From Streptomyces iranensis (GTDB lineage Bacteria > Actinomycetota > Actinomycetes > Streptomycetales > Streptomycetaceae): 64,000 nt of DNA. Both the position numbers and the translations under genes were made by a program. Shown in pieces: positions 40,798 through 49,900 of this stretch. The DNA is taken from NCBI RefSeq assembly GCF_017874715.1, contig NZ_JAGGLR010000019.1, forward strand, positions 208,746 through 272,745, written 5' to 3'. Under the pieces are notes generated by a model. The model had not been told where the DNA came from. It saw only the letters and a program-made list of their open reading frames with translations, and made no database searches. Position 1 is the stretch's first letter; each line of letters starts with the position of its first letter.

Positions 40798-41202
40798 ATG
40801 CCCCTGATGCGGCAGCAGTTCTTCACGCGACGCAAGCCATCCATTCGCGCAACGCGCCAGTTCGTCACCCGCACGCTCTCCGAATGGGGTCACGTAGACC
40901 GCTTGGAGGAGATCCAGTTATGCGTATCGGAGATCGCCACCAATGCCCTCCTGCACGGTGTCCCGCCGGGTCGGCTGTTCCGGGTGCGGATCGAAGCGGC
41001 CGAGGAAGAGGTGCGCATCGAAGTACGCGACTCCGGCCCCGGCCGACCGGCGGCCCAATCCCCGCGCACGGACAGCGAGAACGGCCGCGGGCTGCTGCTC
41101 GTAGGCGAACTCGCGGACGCCTGGGGCGACATCGAGCACACGGTCGGCAAGGCGGTCTGGTTCACCGTCAAGGCAACGCGAGCCCAGGGAGGCGCCCAAT
41201 GA
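40798..41202 (+). CDS. RsbW-like ATP-binding protein (GHKL, anti-sigma/kinase type)
   Basis: The 134-residue protein has the GHKL ATPase motifs: N box in EEIQLCVSEIATNALLHG, G1 box in VRIEVRDSGPGRPA, and G2 in ENGRGLLLVGELADAWGD. Such short HATPase_c_2 proteins are anti-sigma factors or regulators with partner proteins, and are very numerous in Streptomyces. A TTA codon lies at 40918-40920 (residue 41), implying bldA dependence. The stop overlaps the next gene as ATGA. Confidence 0.88.
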   Translation: MPLMRQQFFTRRKPSIRATRQFVTRTLSEWGHVDRLEEIQLCVSEIATNALLHGVPPGRLFRVRIEAAEEEVRIEVRDSGPGRPAAQSPRTDSENGRGLLLVGELADAWGDIEHTVGKAVWFTVKATRAQGGAQ

Positions 41203-41759
41203 CGGCCCACCCCGAGATCAACGGCGGCTCGGACCTCGACCAACTCCACCGCGACGAGATCACCGTGGCGATGAACTGGGTCATCCGCACCTGCCAGGGC
41301 GTCGTCCGCGACCACAGTCACAAGACCTTCTGGGTCCTCACCGGAACAGCGACCGGCGCTGCCCCGGCCATGGAGGATCTGATCGAGTCGGCCCGCACCG
41401 ACGTCCTCGGCAAGCTCAGGCGTCAAATCGACGGCGCCGACGCCATCATCATCGGCAACGCGGAACATGAACGCACCAAGCCCGGCGGTGAGTTGCACGC
41501 GCCCCACGCGTTCAAGGCGCCACACCATCGGGGCGGCGGTACAACTGCCACACATCAATGGCGGCGGGCGCCCAGCAAGAAGGCGACGTCTATCGAAGCG
41601 ATCGCACCCCAGATCCAGCAGATCACCGTGGCGTCCGCCGGGGCCAAGGCTGTGGTCAGTGCGCCCAGCCCGATCGTGCCCAGCACCACCTTGGCGCTGC
41701 GCTTCGTTGCGAGGGCTGCGCGTAGTGGTCCCGGTTCGGCAAGTCGGTCCGCCAGATAG
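41199..41759 (+). CDS. Hypothetical protein coupled to the RsbW-like gene
   Basis: The 186-codon frame starts ATG 41199, overlapping the previous stop. The first 90 residues (DQLHRDEITVAMNWVIRTCQ, DLIESARTDVLGKLRRQIDG) look like a real helical protein. From about residue 115 the frame runs antisense through the gene at 41555-41827, and its composition becomes that of a shadow, so the true 3' end may have been lost. I recognise no family. Confidence 0.55.
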   Translation: MTAHPEINGGSDLDQLHRDEITVAMNWVIRTCQGVVRDHSHKTFWVLTGTATGAAPAMEDLIESARTDVLGKLRRQIDGADAIIIGNAEHERTKPGGELHAPHAFKAPHHRGGGTTATHQWRRAPSKKATSIEAIAPQIQQITVASAGAKAVVSAPSPIVPSTTLALRFVARAARSGPGSASRSAR

Positions 41760-41827
41760 GCATCGAACGCTTCCGCGACTTGGTCGTCGATCTCGTCCCG
41801 TATCCGAGCGTCCAGTGAGTCAGGCAT
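41555..41827 (-). CDS. Small two-segment membrane protein
   Basis: The 90-residue protein has a charged N-terminal helix (DARIRDEIDDQVAEAFDAYL) and two hydrophobic segments (VVLGTIGLGALTTALAPADA and ATVICWIWGAIASIDVAFLL). GGGGG lies 6 nt before ATG 41827. It is divergent from the ArsR regulator and shares its operator region, so it is a likely target. Its 3' half overlaps the tail of the frame at 41199 on the other strand. Confidence 0.68.
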   Translation of the reverse strand: MPDSLDARIRDEIDDQVAEAFDAYLADRLAEPGPLRAALATKRSAKVVLGTIGLGALTTALAPADATVICWIWGAIASIDVAFLLGARRH

Positions 41828-41912
41828 GGACAACCCCCTATGTAAGGGCAAGCGGCACCGGCAGCCTGCGCGCCTGGCCCGCCTGTCCGCACCTTTGTCC
41901 TTACGCTAGCCA

Positions 41913-41971
41913 TTGCAGAGAAGTTCTGCAAATAGTCTCTGCAATTCTGCAGAGACTCTCTGCAGTAGGGT
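41913..41971. promoter_or_regulatory. Operator array and leaderless promoter of the ArsR gene
   Basis: Site 1, TTGCAGAGAAGTTCTGCAA (41913-41931), is a perfect palindrome with 7-bp arms. Site 2 (41934-41957) has perfect 10-bp arms AGTCTCTGCA/TGCAGAGACT around ATTC. A further half-site CTCTGCA follows at 41958-41964. TAGGGT (41966-41971) is a -10 box 6 nt before ATG 41978. The repeated TCTGCA word indicates a regulator bound in tandem, most likely the ArsR protein itself. Confidence 0.7.
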
Positions 41972-41977
41972 TGCCGC

Positions 41978-42583
41978 ATGGCTGAGCGTCCTGAGACAAG
42001 GGTTCTCACCGGCCCGGACCTCAAGGCCTTCTACAAGGCGTTGTCCAACCCGGTGCGCCGAGACATCCTGAGCTATCTCGGCGAGCACGGCGAGGCGAAC
42101 TCGACCAGCGTCGCCAAGGCGCTCGGCGAGAGCACCGGTACCACCAGCTACCACCTGCGCAAGCTCGCGGGCCTCAACCTGATCGCCGAGATCGAAGAGA
42201 AGTCCAGCGGCCGTGAACGCTGGTGGAAGTCGCTGATGACGGACATCTTCACACCTCCAGGGCTCGTCATGACGGCCGACGAACGGGAAGCGGCGGTGAA
42301 GATCGGCGCGCTCAAGATGACGCAGGATCTGAGTCTCGTCGTGAGTGCGTACACCGGCTACGACAACTCGGCGGGCTGGAACCAGATCCAGCGCTCCGGC
42401 CTGTGGATGACCAAGGATCAGGTGGCGGCGTTCGTCGAGGAGTACCAGGTACTGCTGCGCAAGTACGCGACCGAACCGGGGGATCGTCCTTCCGGCTCCC
42501 GCAACATGGCCGTCCGCCTTGTTGTGCTGCCCGACCAGGAGCGCCCTCAGCTGACGCTGCCAACGGAAGCGGACGACGACTAG
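41978..42583 (+). CDS. ArsR-like winged-helix regulator
   Basis: The 201-residue protein has an HTH_20-type winged helix at residues 15-85 (LKAFYKALSNPVRRDILSYL, NSTSVAKALGESTGTTSYHL, RKLAGLNLIAEIEEKSSGRE). The C-terminal half is a helical, possibly ligand- or dimer-forming region. No cysteine metal-binding motif is present, so it is not a classic metal sensor. It is divergent from a small membrane protein, with a palindrome array between them. The mRNA appears leaderless. Confidence 0.88.
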   Translation: MAERPETRVLTGPDLKAFYKALSNPVRRDILSYLGEHGEANSTSVAKALGESTGTTSYHLRKLAGLNLIAEIEEKSSGRERWWKSLMTDIFTPPGLVMTADEREAAVKIGALKMTQDLSLVVSAYTGYDNSAGWNQIQRSGLWMTKDQVAAFVEEYQVLLRKYATEPGDRPSGSRNMAVRLVVLPDQERPQLTLPTEADDD

Positions 42584-42624
42584 CGCCGTACATCGATCAG
42601 CTGCGCCGGCTGAGGCGCCGGCCG

Positions 42625-43236
42625 TCAGCTCAATGCGGCCTCGCCCGTGTGGACCGCGCGCAGGGCTCGGTCGACGGTTTCCCGGTTCTCGCCGACCGGG
42701 GCCACGTAGTCGAGGACGCCGCGGGCGGCGTCGTCCCCGAGGGCGCGGGTGATGACCCAAGTGCCCAGGTACTGGGACGCCAGGCAGCCGCCCGCCGTGG
42801 CGATGTTGCCCTCGGCGTGGAAGGGGACGTCCAGGACGGTGACGCCGGCGGCTTCGACGAAGGGGCGGGTCTTGATGTCCGTGCAGGCGGGCATGGAGTC
42901 GAGCAGCCCGAGCTTGGCGAGGACCAGCGCGCCGGAGCACTGGGCGCCGATCAGCTGGCGTGCCGGGTCGAGGGGGAGCCTGGAGATCAGGTGGTCGTCG
43001 GCGACGACGTCGCGCGTCTTCACTCCGCTGCCGATCAGCACGACGTCGGCTTCCGTCACGAACTCCATCGGGCGCTGGCCGGTGACCTCGACGCCGTTCA
43101 TGGAGGTGATGACCGGCGTCGGCGTCGTGATGAACGCCTCCAGGCCGGCCTTTCGGCACCGGTTGATCAGCGCCGAGGCGATGAAGCTGTCGAGCTCGTT
43201 GAATCCGTCAAAGGTGACCACGGCTACCTGCTGCAT
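42625..43236 (-). CDS. DJ-1/PfpI-family protein
   Basis: The 203-residue protein has the class I glutamine amidotransferase-like fold of the DJ-1/PfpI superfamily. The nucleophile elbow is RQLIGAQCSGALVLAKLGLL with Cys in AQCSG, and VAVVTFDGFNELDSFIASAL is the first strand with the conserved Asp/Glu. Members act as deglycases, isonitrile hydratases or regulators; without an added HTH this one is enzymatic or stress-protective. ATG 43236 follows GAGGGAG. Confidence 0.88.
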   Translation of the reverse strand: MQQVAVVTFDGFNELDSFIASALINRCRKAGLEAFITTPTPVITSMNGVEVTGQRPMEFVTEADVVLIGSGVKTRDVVADDHLISRLPLDPARQLIGAQCSGALVLAKLGLLDSMPACTDIKTRPFVEAAGVTVLDVPFHAEGNIATAGGCLASQYLGTWVITRALGDDAARGVLDYVAPVGENRETVDRALRAVHTGEAALS

Positions 43237-43340
43237 GACATCTCCCTCAAGTACGGCATGGTGGCTCAGCCTCTCAGGTGTGCTGTGGTCGGGGCGCGGG
43301 CCAATTGGTGGGCGGTGGCCTGTCCGGCCCTGGCCCCGGT

Positions 43341-43367
43341 CCTTAAGACGTCTTTAGGACTTACGCT
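43341..43367 (+). promoter_or_regulatory. GntR operator and -10 box
   Basis: CCTTAAGACGTCTTTAGG (43341-43358) is palindromic with the core AAGACGTCTT, a typical GntR-type operator. TACGCT (43362-43367) is a candidate -10 directly beside it, 44 bp before ATG 43412. Autoregulation by the GntR protein is likely. Confidence 0.6.
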
Positions 43368-43411
43368 GGAAGTGTCCACAGCGGCCGCACGACCGAGGAC
43401 GGTGAGCATCC

Positions 43412-44197
43412 ATGGCCAAGTACGAGCAGATCGCGGATGCCCTGCGGCAGAGCATCCGCGCAGGTCAGCTCGGGCCCGGGGAGCGGCTTCCGGCCGAGGA
43501 CAAGCTTGCGGCGCGGTATCGGACGAGCGTGCCGACGCTGCAGCGGGCGCTGTCGGAGCTGGTGGCCGAGGGGCTGATCGACAGGCGGCACGGGGTGGGG
43601 ACGTTCGTACGGACCCCGCGGCGGCGGGTCGAGCGGAGCAACGAGCGGCACCAGTGGGAGAAGGACCGGGCCCGCCGGTCCAGGGCGGAGCGGCTGCGGA
43701 CCGGGTCGACCGAGCATGACACCGGGCTGGAGGTCGGCGACCTCGCCTTTCACGCCGAGTACCGCGACGCGAAGGCCGATGAGGACCTGGCGTCGGTCTT
43801 CGGGGTCCCCGTGGGCACGCGGCTGCTGGAGCGGATCTACCGCACCAACTGCCGCGAGGAGGACGCGCCGTTCGCGCTCGTGCACTCCTATCTGGTCCAT
43901 GACGTCGTGGCCGCCAACCCCGACCTGCTCGACGCCGCCCATGAGCCCTGGCCCGGCGGCACCCAGAATCAGCTCTACACGATCGGCGTCGAGCTGGACC
44001 GCATAGAGGAACGGATCACGGCCCGGCCGCCGACGGTGGAGGAGGTGGAGGCGCTCGGCCTCAAGAAGGGGGTTTCGGTGATCGTCCTCCGGAAGATCTG
44101 TACGGACATCGGCGATCGGGTCGTCGAGGTCTCCGACGTGACGCTGTGCGGAGACCGTACGGAACTCGTCTTCACCACGCCCCTGAAGAGGTGGTGA
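43412..44197 (+). CDS. GntR/UTRA transcription regulator
   Basis: The 261-residue protein has a GntR winged helix (YEQIADALRQSIRAGQLGPG, EDKLAARYRTSVPTLQRALS, ELVAEGLIDRRHGVGTFVRT) and a UTRA-type effector domain (GTRLLERIYRTNCREEDAPF, KKGVSVIVLRKICTDIGDRV). A palindrome fitting a GntR operator lies in its promoter. It is separated from the glycosyltransferase gene by 2 nt, so it is cotranscribed with it. Confidence 0.9.
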   Translation: MAKYEQIADALRQSIRAGQLGPGERLPAEDKLAARYRTSVPTLQRALSELVAEGLIDRRHGVGTFVRTPRRRVERSNERHQWEKDRARRSRAERLRTGSTEHDTGLEVGDLAFHAEYRDAKADEDLASVFGVPVGTRLLERIYRTNCREEDAPFALVHSYLVHDVVAANPDLLDAAHEPWPGGTQNQLYTIGVELDRIEERITARPPTVEEVEALGLKKGVSVIVLRKICTDIGDRVVEVSDVTLCGDRTELVFTTPLKRW

Positions 44198-44199
44198 CC

Positions 44200-44958
44200 A
44201 TGCCGAACACCATCACCGTCATCACCGCCGTCCACGCCCCGGGCGCGGTGCATCTGCCGGACGCCCACAAGTCGTTGCGCGAGCAGGAGCTGCCGGACGG
44301 CTGGGACTGGCAGTGGGTGATCCAGGAGGACGGAGAGTCGGACGCCGTACGGCCCTACGTGCCCGACGACGTGCGCGTCAGCTTCGGACAGGGCCGGGCC
44401 GGACGGGCCGCGATGGCGCGCACGATGGGGCTCTCCCGCGCCGAGGGCGTGTACATCAAGGTGCTGGACGCCGACGACATGCTCACCCCCGGCGCACTCG
44501 CCCGCGATCTCCGCGCGCTCACCGACCACCCCGATCTCGGCTGGGCCACCTCCCGCGCCCTGGACCTGCTGCCCGACGGCTCCACCGTCGGCTTCGAGGG
44601 CGACCCGCCGCAGGGGCCCATCGCACGCGGCGCGGTCCTCGAATTCTGGCGGGCGAACGACTATCGCGCCCAGGTCCACCCCGCCACCCTCTTCGTACGC
44701 CGGGAGCTGCTCCTCGCCCTCGGCGGCTGGATGGCCCTCCCCGCCTCCGAGGACACCGGCCTCCTCATGGCCCTCAACGCGGTCAGCCGCGGCTGGTTCA
44801 CCGCCGAGACCGGTCTGCTCTACCGCAAGTGGCCCGGCCAGGTCACCAGCCAGTCCGCCCACACCGACGCGGCCGAGCGCGCGGCACGGTTCGCGGTGGT
44901 CGAGGCGCGGGCCCGGGTCCTGGCCGCCATGGACGGCTGGCGCTACGACACCCGCTGA
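44200..44958 (+). CDS. Family 2 glycosyltransferase
   Basis: The 252-residue protein is a GT-A fold enzyme: TITVITAVHAPGAVHLPDAH at the start, VIQEDGESDAVRPYV, the DXD-like motif YIKVLDADDMLTPGALARDL and the acceptor-loop acidic ALPASEDTGLLMAL. It transfers a sugar to an unknown acceptor. ATG 44200 follows GAGGTGGTGACC. Translational linkage with an upstream GntR regulator is unusual and suggests that the product is made only when a small ligand is present. Confidence 0.85.
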   Translation: MPNTITVITAVHAPGAVHLPDAHKSLREQELPDGWDWQWVIQEDGESDAVRPYVPDDVRVSFGQGRAGRAAMARTMGLSRAEGVYIKVLDADDMLTPGALARDLRALTDHPDLGWATSRALDLLPDGSTVGFEGDPPQGPIARGAVLEFWRANDYRAQVHPATLFVRRELLLALGGWMALPASEDTGLLMALNAVSRGWFTAETGLLYRKWPGQVTSQSAHTDAAERAARFAVVEARARVLAAMDGWRYDTR

Positions 44959-45048
44959 GAACCCGCTCGCCGCCACCGATGAGTTTGTGCGGCCTCCCCG
45001 GTCTGAGAGGAGGAAGAGCTCACCGACCGCATCCCACGGAGGGGCGTC

Positions 45049-45663
45049 ATGAGGAAGATCACCGCCAGCCTGTTCATCTCGCTCGACGGGGTCGTGGAGG
45101 CGCCCGACCAGTGGCACTTCCCGTACTTCAACGACGAGATGGGCGCCGCCGTCGACGCGGGCCTCGGCGCGGCCGACACCCTCCTCATCGGCCGCAAGAC
45201 CTACGACAGCTTCGCCGGAGCCTGGCCGGACCGCGAGGCGGCGGGCGGTGAGGACGCCCACTTCGCCAAGAAGCTCGGCGACGCGCGCAAGATCGTCCTG
45301 TCCCGCCAGAACCTCAGCTTCACCTGGCGGAACTCCGAGCAGCTCAAGGGCGACTTCGCCGACGCCGTCACCGCGCTGAAGAACGAACCGGGCGGGGACA
45401 TCGCCCTCAGCGGCTCGGTCTCGGTCGTCCGGCAGCTCATGGCGCACGGCCTGCTGGACGAGCTGCATCTGCTGGTCCACCCGATCGCCGTCCGCAAGGG
45501 CATGCGGCTGTTCGACGAGAGCGAGACCACGATCCCGCTGAAACTGCTCTCCTCCGCCACCTTCAGCACCGGTGTGCTGCACCTCGTCTACGCCCCGGCC
45601 GAGTCCACCGCCGACGCCACCTACGAGGACGCCAAGACCCACCTGCCCCGGGACGACCAGTAG
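45049..45663 (+). CDS. Dihydrofolate reductase-like (RibD C-terminal) protein
   Basis: The 204-residue protein has the RibD_C/DHFR-like fold: MRKITASLFISLDGVVEAPD, ADTLLIGRKTYDSFAGAWPD, DIALSGSVSVVRQLMAHGLL and DELHLLVHPIAVRKGMRLFD. It probably uses NAD(P)H to reduce a small substrate. ATG 45049 follows GGAGG. It appears monocistronic. Confidence 0.9.
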   Translation: MRKITASLFISLDGVVEAPDQWHFPYFNDEMGAAVDAGLGAADTLLIGRKTYDSFAGAWPDREAAGGEDAHFAKKLGDARKIVLSRQNLSFTWRNSEQLKGDFADAVTALKNEPGGDIALSGSVSVVRQLMAHGLLDELHLLVHPIAVRKGMRLFDESETTIPLKLLSSATFSTGVLHLVYAPAESTADATYEDAKTHLPRDDQ

Positions 45664-45695
45664 ACGCCCCAGCCCTCGGCCCCCAGGACGGCCAC

Positions 45696-46622
45696 TCAGG
45701 GCAGGGTTTCCGCGTCGACCCGTGAGAAGACCAGGTCGCTCTCCTCGGTGACCGGCCCCCGCCAGCGGACCGGAACCTCCGGCGGGCGCCGCAGGGCGCC
45801 GGGGTAGCTGCCTGCCGCGTAGTCGTTGGGCAGGCGGTAGACGTGGAAGCCGTGGCCCTTGAGGGTGGCCAGCAGGTCTTCGACGGAGTCGCCCAGGTCG
45901 GACATGCGCTGGGGGGTGACCTCGACGGTCAGTTCGGCGTCGGGGCGCAGTTTGTCGAGGAGGGGGACGAGGCCGCGGATCACGCTGCCTTCCGCGCCCT
46001 CCACGTCGATCTTGATGACCCTGGCGTTGGTGATCTCGTCGTCGGTGAGGAGGTCGGGCAGGGGCTGGGCCGCGATCTCGAAGGTGGACTCGGCGGGGCC
46101 GTCGTAGGGGACGACGCTGTTGGCGCCCATGTTGCGGGAGCTGGCGAGGATGAAGGTCAGCAGCTCGTCGCGGTCGGAGACGGCCGCGTTGAGGGCGCGG
46201 ATGTTGGTGCGGTCGTTGCGCCGGGCGTGGCGCCGGAGGAGCTGGTGGAACGTCGGTGAGGCCTCGATCGCCACCACCGTCCCACCGCGGCCGACGAGGC
46301 GGGAGGCGAGGACGCTGTAGTAGCCGATGTTGGCCCCGACGTCCACGAAGACGTCTCCGGGCTTCAGCCGGCGCTGGAGCCACCGCGTCATATGGGGCTC
46401 CCAGACCCCGAAGAGGTAGAGGTACCGCTGGATGAGGTCCTGGGTGTCCACGGCGAAGGTGGCGCCGAAGCGCGTACGGGCCAGGCGGTGCAGAGGGCGG
46501 TCCCGCAGGGCGGCGTTGAGATGGCGTTCGACCAGGGCCCGCTTTCCGGCGCTCCAGGGCGCGTGGCGGACGTACTCGCGGCCGAGGTCGAGAGCGGCCT
46601 GGTCGACGAGCCTGCGGATCAC
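45696..46622 (-). CDS. FkbM-family methyltransferase
   Basis: The 308-residue protein is a SAM-dependent O-methyltransferase of the FkbM group: VFVDVGANIGYYSVLASRLV (SAM loop), VVAIEASPTFHQLLRRHARR, and VIKIDVEGAEGSVIRGLVPL, the family's signature aspartate. GTG 46622 follows GGAG by 5 nt. FkbM enzymes methylate hydroxyls in polyketides, sugars or glycans; the target is unknown. It could act with the nearby glycosyltransferase at 44200, but they are on opposite strands. Confidence 0.9.
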   Translation of the reverse strand: MIRRLVDQAALDLGREYVRHAPWSAGKRALVERHLNAALRDRPLHRLARTRFGATFAVDTQDLIQRYLYLFGVWEPHMTRWLQRRLKPGDVFVDVGANIGYYSVLASRLVGRGGTVVAIEASPTFHQLLRRHARRNDRTNIRALNAAVSDRDELLTFILASSRNMGANSVVPYDGPAESTFEIAAQPLPDLLTDDEITNARVIKIDVEGAEGSVIRGLVPLLDKLRPDAELTVEVTPQRMSDLGDSVEDLLATLKGHGFHVYRLPNDYAAGSYPGALRRPPEVPVRWRGPVTEESDLVFSRVDAETLP

Positions 46623-46943
46623 GGGGTCTCCAGGTGGGGGAGGCGTCTTCTTGTGGTGCGGCGTGCGGCGTGCGGCGTGCGGTACGCGGGTCGTTCGCTG
46701 TCGCGCCGCACCGGTGCCCAGTGTCCCCCGGAGATGCCCCCGACATCGCCCGGAGATGCCCCGACATGGCCCGGAGATGCCCCGGTCATGGCCCGGACAT
46801 GGAAGCGCCCGACCGCTGGCGACGGGGGATGCACCAGCGGTCGGGCTGTACCTAAGAGTAACGCGGTCGCCGGGGTGGGGAAGCCGACTCCTCCCCTGCG
46901 GGAGCAGTTGTGACCGCGATCACGCAACGTTCGCGCAACGTCG
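46623..46943. other. Repeat-rich intergenic region
   Basis: GTGCGGC is repeated about four times at 46656-46686, and ATGCCCC/GGAGATGCCCC units recur at 46733-46800. The terminator at 46808-46845 is in the same region. No gene is supported. Confidence 0.6.
46808..46845 (-). terminator. Terminator of the WD40 gene
   Basis: A perfect 12-bp stem (CCCGACCGCTGG and complement) with a 14-nt loop lies about 100 bp after the stop codon of the minus-strand WD40 gene. Confidence 0.75.
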
Positions 46944-49900
46944 TTACTGACCGCACGGAGGCGCGTACGAGAGCCGGGAGAGGTATTCGTCCCATTTCCC
47001 CGGGGTCAGCACGCCTCGCGTCTTCGAGCAGATGCGACGCACCGCCTCATCCACGTCCAGGCTCCACAGCCGGACCGTGTCCGCGCCGCTGGACACCCCG
47101 AGCATCCGGCTGTGCGGGCTGAACGACAGGAAATTGCCGGTCTTGGCGTTGGGGCTCAGCGACTGGCCGATGGACGTGGCCTTGGAGGGGACGGTGACGT
47201 CCCACAGCCGGACCGCGTTGTCGTTGCCGCCGCTCGCGAGCGTGTTGCCGTCCTTGCTGAAGGTCAGCGACACGATCGCGTCGGTGTGGCCGGTGAGCGG
47301 GGACCGCAGCCGGGTCGCCCTGCCGGGGCCGGTGACGTCCCACAGCCGGACCGTGTTGTCGTCGCTGCCGCTGGCCAGCGTGCGGCCGTCCGGAGTGAAG
47401 ACGAGCGCGTTGACGGGGCCGAGGTGGCCCGTGACCGGCCCGCCCCGTGGGGTGGCGTGGCGCGGGTCGGTCACCTTCCACAGCCGGATGGTGTTGTCCG
47501 CGCTGCCGCTGGCCAGTGTGCGGCCGTCCGGGCTGAAGACGAGTGAGTTGACGTAGCCCCGGTGGCCGGTGAGCGGTTTGCCGAGCTTGCGGACATGCGA
47601 CGGGTCGCTGACGTTCCACAGCTGGATGGTGTTGTCGTTGTACGCCGTCGCCATCATGCGCCCGTCCGGCGTGAAGCCCAGCGCGCCCGCGAACCTGGTC
47701 CGCAGGGGGAGGGGCGGTTTGTACGGGACGGGCCGGGTCGGATCGGTGACGTTCCACAGCCGCACCTGACGGTCTCCGGTCATCATCGCGAGGGTGTGGC
47801 CGTCCGGGGTGAACGTCAGCTCCCGCACCGAGCCCTCCCCGGGGTCGAACGGCTCGCCCAGCGGCACCGGCCGGTTGGGATCGTCCACGTTCCACAGCCG
47901 GACCTTCTCGTCGCGCCCGGCCGTGGCGAGCACCCGCCCGTCCGGGCGGAACACCCCGATCCGGCCGACCATGTCCGATGTCGGGATCGACCACAGCCGG
48001 ACCGTGTTGTCGCCGCTCCCGGTGGCGAGGGTCCGCCCGTCGGGGCTGAAGCCCAGGGCGTACATCTCGCCGCTGCTCCCCGCGAGCGGCTCGCCGACCT
48101 GTGACGGATACGCCGGATCGCTGACGTTCCACAGGCTCGCCGTACTGTCCTGGCTGGCGGCGGCGAGCATGGATCCGTCCGGGCTGAAGGACACCGACCA
48201 TATGGGACCGATGTGGCCGGTGAGCGGCGAGCCCAGCGACTCCGCGTGACGTGGATCGCCGACGTCCCACAGCCGGATGGTGTTGTCCGCGCTGCCGCTG
48301 GCGAGGGTCCGGCCGTCCGGGCTGAACGCCACGGAGTGGATCAGATCCTTGTGGCCGGTCAGCACCTTGCCGATCCGCTTCGGACGGCGCGGATCGGCCA
48401 TGTTCCACAGCCTGATCGAGGCGTCGTCGCCACCGGCCGCCAGTGTCCGCCCGTCCGGGCTGAACGCCACGGAGCGCACGGCGGCGGTGGCGCCGGTCAG
48501 CGCGCCGATCGCCTTCGGCCGGTCCGGGCGCCGCATGTCCCACAGGCGGATGACGCGATTCTCCGTGGCGGTGGCCAGCGTGCGCCCGTCCGGGCTGAAG
48601 GCGAGCAGATAGATCGTGCCGTCATGGTGGGAGAGGGGCGCGCCGAGCGGACGCGGATGGCGGGGGTCCCGTACGTCCCACAGCCGGATCGTGCCGTCGT
48701 CGCCCGCGCTGGCGAGGGTGTTGCCGTCCGGGCTGAAGACCGCACTGCTCACCCAGCTCGTATGGCCGGTGAGGGGCTTGCCCAGCGGTTTGGGGCGGGT
48801 CCGGTCCCTGACGTCCCACAGCCGGACGGTCCGGTCGTAGCTGGCGGTGGCCAGCAGCCGCCCGTTCGGGCTGAACGAGGTGAGGTAGACGGCGCCGGTG
48901 TGGCCGTGCAGCGGCGTGGCCAGCGGCGCGTTCACCACCGACAGCAGCCGGTTCCTGGTGGCCTCGTCGTGCGGCCGCAAGTCGTGTGCCACCAGGGCGA
49001 GCTGGGCGGACAGCGACGGATCCGTGTTCTGGAAGCGATCGGCCTCGGTGACCACCTGCTCGAACACCGCGTCGTCCCGCTGCTGCCACGCGACCACTGC
49101 CGTACCGGCGGCCAGCACCGCCAGCACGACCAGAGCCGACACCGCGCCACGGCGGAGCCACACCGTGCGCCTGCGCAGCCTCACCGAAGCGGCCAGGAAC
49201 TCCACCGCGCTACGGGTCAGAAAGGTGCCCCCCGCGGTCTTCGCCCAGGTGTGGGCCTGCTCCAGCCGGGAGCCCCGGTAGAGCAGGGAGGAGTCGCGGT
49301 TCGAGCCCTCCCAGGACCGGCCGTCCTCCTCCAGCCGCTGGCGCACCAGATGGTCGTTGCGGTCCTCGTCGATCCAGTCGCGCAGCCGTGGCCAGGCGTG
49401 GAGCAGCGCCTCATGGGTGATCTCCACGGTCTCCGCGTCGAGCGTCACCAGGCGGGCGCGGACCAGTGTTTCGAGCGATTCCTCCGTCTTGCCCGGATCC
49501 GTCGACTCCTTCGCCAGTTGGTGCCGGGTCCCCCGCCTGCGGGTGGCCTGGGTGTCCTCGCCCAGCCGGACCAGCCGGAGGAGCAGCAGCCTCGCCGCCG
49601 TGCGCGCCTCGGAGTCGAGGCTGGACCAGGCCCGCTCGGCGGTCGCCGCCACCGCCCCCTGGATGCCGCCCGCCGCGCGATAACCGGCCAGCGTCAGCCG
49701 TCCGCCCTTCCGCCGCTGCCAGGTGGCGAGCAGGGCGTGGGAGAGGAGCGGCAGTACGCCCGCGTCATGCGTCCCACGCGGGCCGTCGGCGCTCACCTCC
49801 CGGACGATCAGCTCCGCGAGCCCTGGTTCGAGCTCCAGACCCACCGCCTTGGCCGGGCCGGTCACCGCCTCGCGCAACTCGGCGGTGGTCAGCGGCCCGA

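Noticed and set aside
37509..44197. Larger mobile island extending from attR to the GntR-GT2 operon
   Set aside because: No third copy of the 35-bp repeat or other flanking repeat was found; the zone has separate scars but no visible common boundary.
43975..46767. 930-codon minus-strand open frame
   Set aside because: Shadow spanning the ends of the GntR, GT2, RibD-like and FkbM genes, each of which has clear motifs in other frames.
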